Part shown: piece by piece, positions 5,715-5,716 of the stretch | Layout: each line of letters starts with the position of its first letter | Position numbering within the stretch: the stretch's first letter is position 1 | DNA from: Prevotellaceae bacterium | GTDB taxonomy: Bacteria > Bacteroidota > Bacteroidia > Bacteroidales > UBA932 | Direction of reading: 5' to 3' | DNA: 5,716 bases | Assembly (NCBI GenBank): GCA_031264645.1 | Contig: JAISDR010000229.1 | Coordinates: forward strand, 1 to 5,716 | Notes under the pieces: generated by a model | Database searches by the model: none | Told to the model about the DNA's origin: nothing | What the model saw: only the letters and a program-made list of their open reading frames with translations | Translations under genes and position numbers: made by a program

Positions 5715-5716
5715 TT

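Noticed and set aside
1..5716. mobile element, CRISPR array, tRNA or rRNA gene
   Set aside because: I saw no transposase-like product, terminal repeats, spaced repeat array or cloverleaf-like sequence. The window reads as ordinary chromosomal genes.

Overview
The window looks like a chromosomal stretch of a Bacteroidota (Bacteroidetes) genome. Supporting signs are close matches to the -7 promoter element of that phylum (TAnnTTTG), A-rich leaders instead of clear Shine-Dalgarno sites, the NFPY form of the RsmA catalytic motif, a histidine kinase with a short, NSG-type ATP-binding domain, and two secreted PepSY-like proteins of a family (PF11396-like) found mostly in this phylum. This assignment rests on recognised motifs, not on a database search.

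Region 1 (1-2168, + strand) is a compact housekeeping cluster. It holds the 3' part of rsmA/ksgA (16S rRNA dimethyladenosine transferase, cut by the window edge), a TraB/GumN-family protein whose start overlaps the rsmA stop as ATGA, and 12 bases later a class I SAM-dependent O-methyltransferase of the COMT/YrrM type. The spacing suggests co-transcription. A weak hairpin followed by seven T residues may end the unit.

Region 2 (2169-2694) has no intact gene. The minus strand carries the remains of a small TPR-containing protein split over two reading frames (a probable frameshifted pseudogene). It is followed by about 150 bases with two opposed -7-like elements: one facing the TPR remnant, the other facing the response regulator.

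Region 3 (2695-5714, + strand) is a signalling locus: an OmpR-family response regulator, a membrane histidine kinase overlapping it as ATGA, then after an 87-base gap two consecutive exported PepSY-like proteins, the first with an ordinary signal peptide and the second a predicted lipoprotein. The gap holds a good -7 element preceded by a direct repeat TTCCAGA-N4-TTCCAGA with an 11-base period, the geometry expected for an OmpR-type regulator. A reasonable model is that the kinase senses an envelope condition and the regulator controls the PepSY-like pair, whose products act in the periplasm or outer membrane and could feed back on the kinase. The family arrangement is known in outline; the regulatory link here is inference. 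I did not find evidence for an entirely new type of system.
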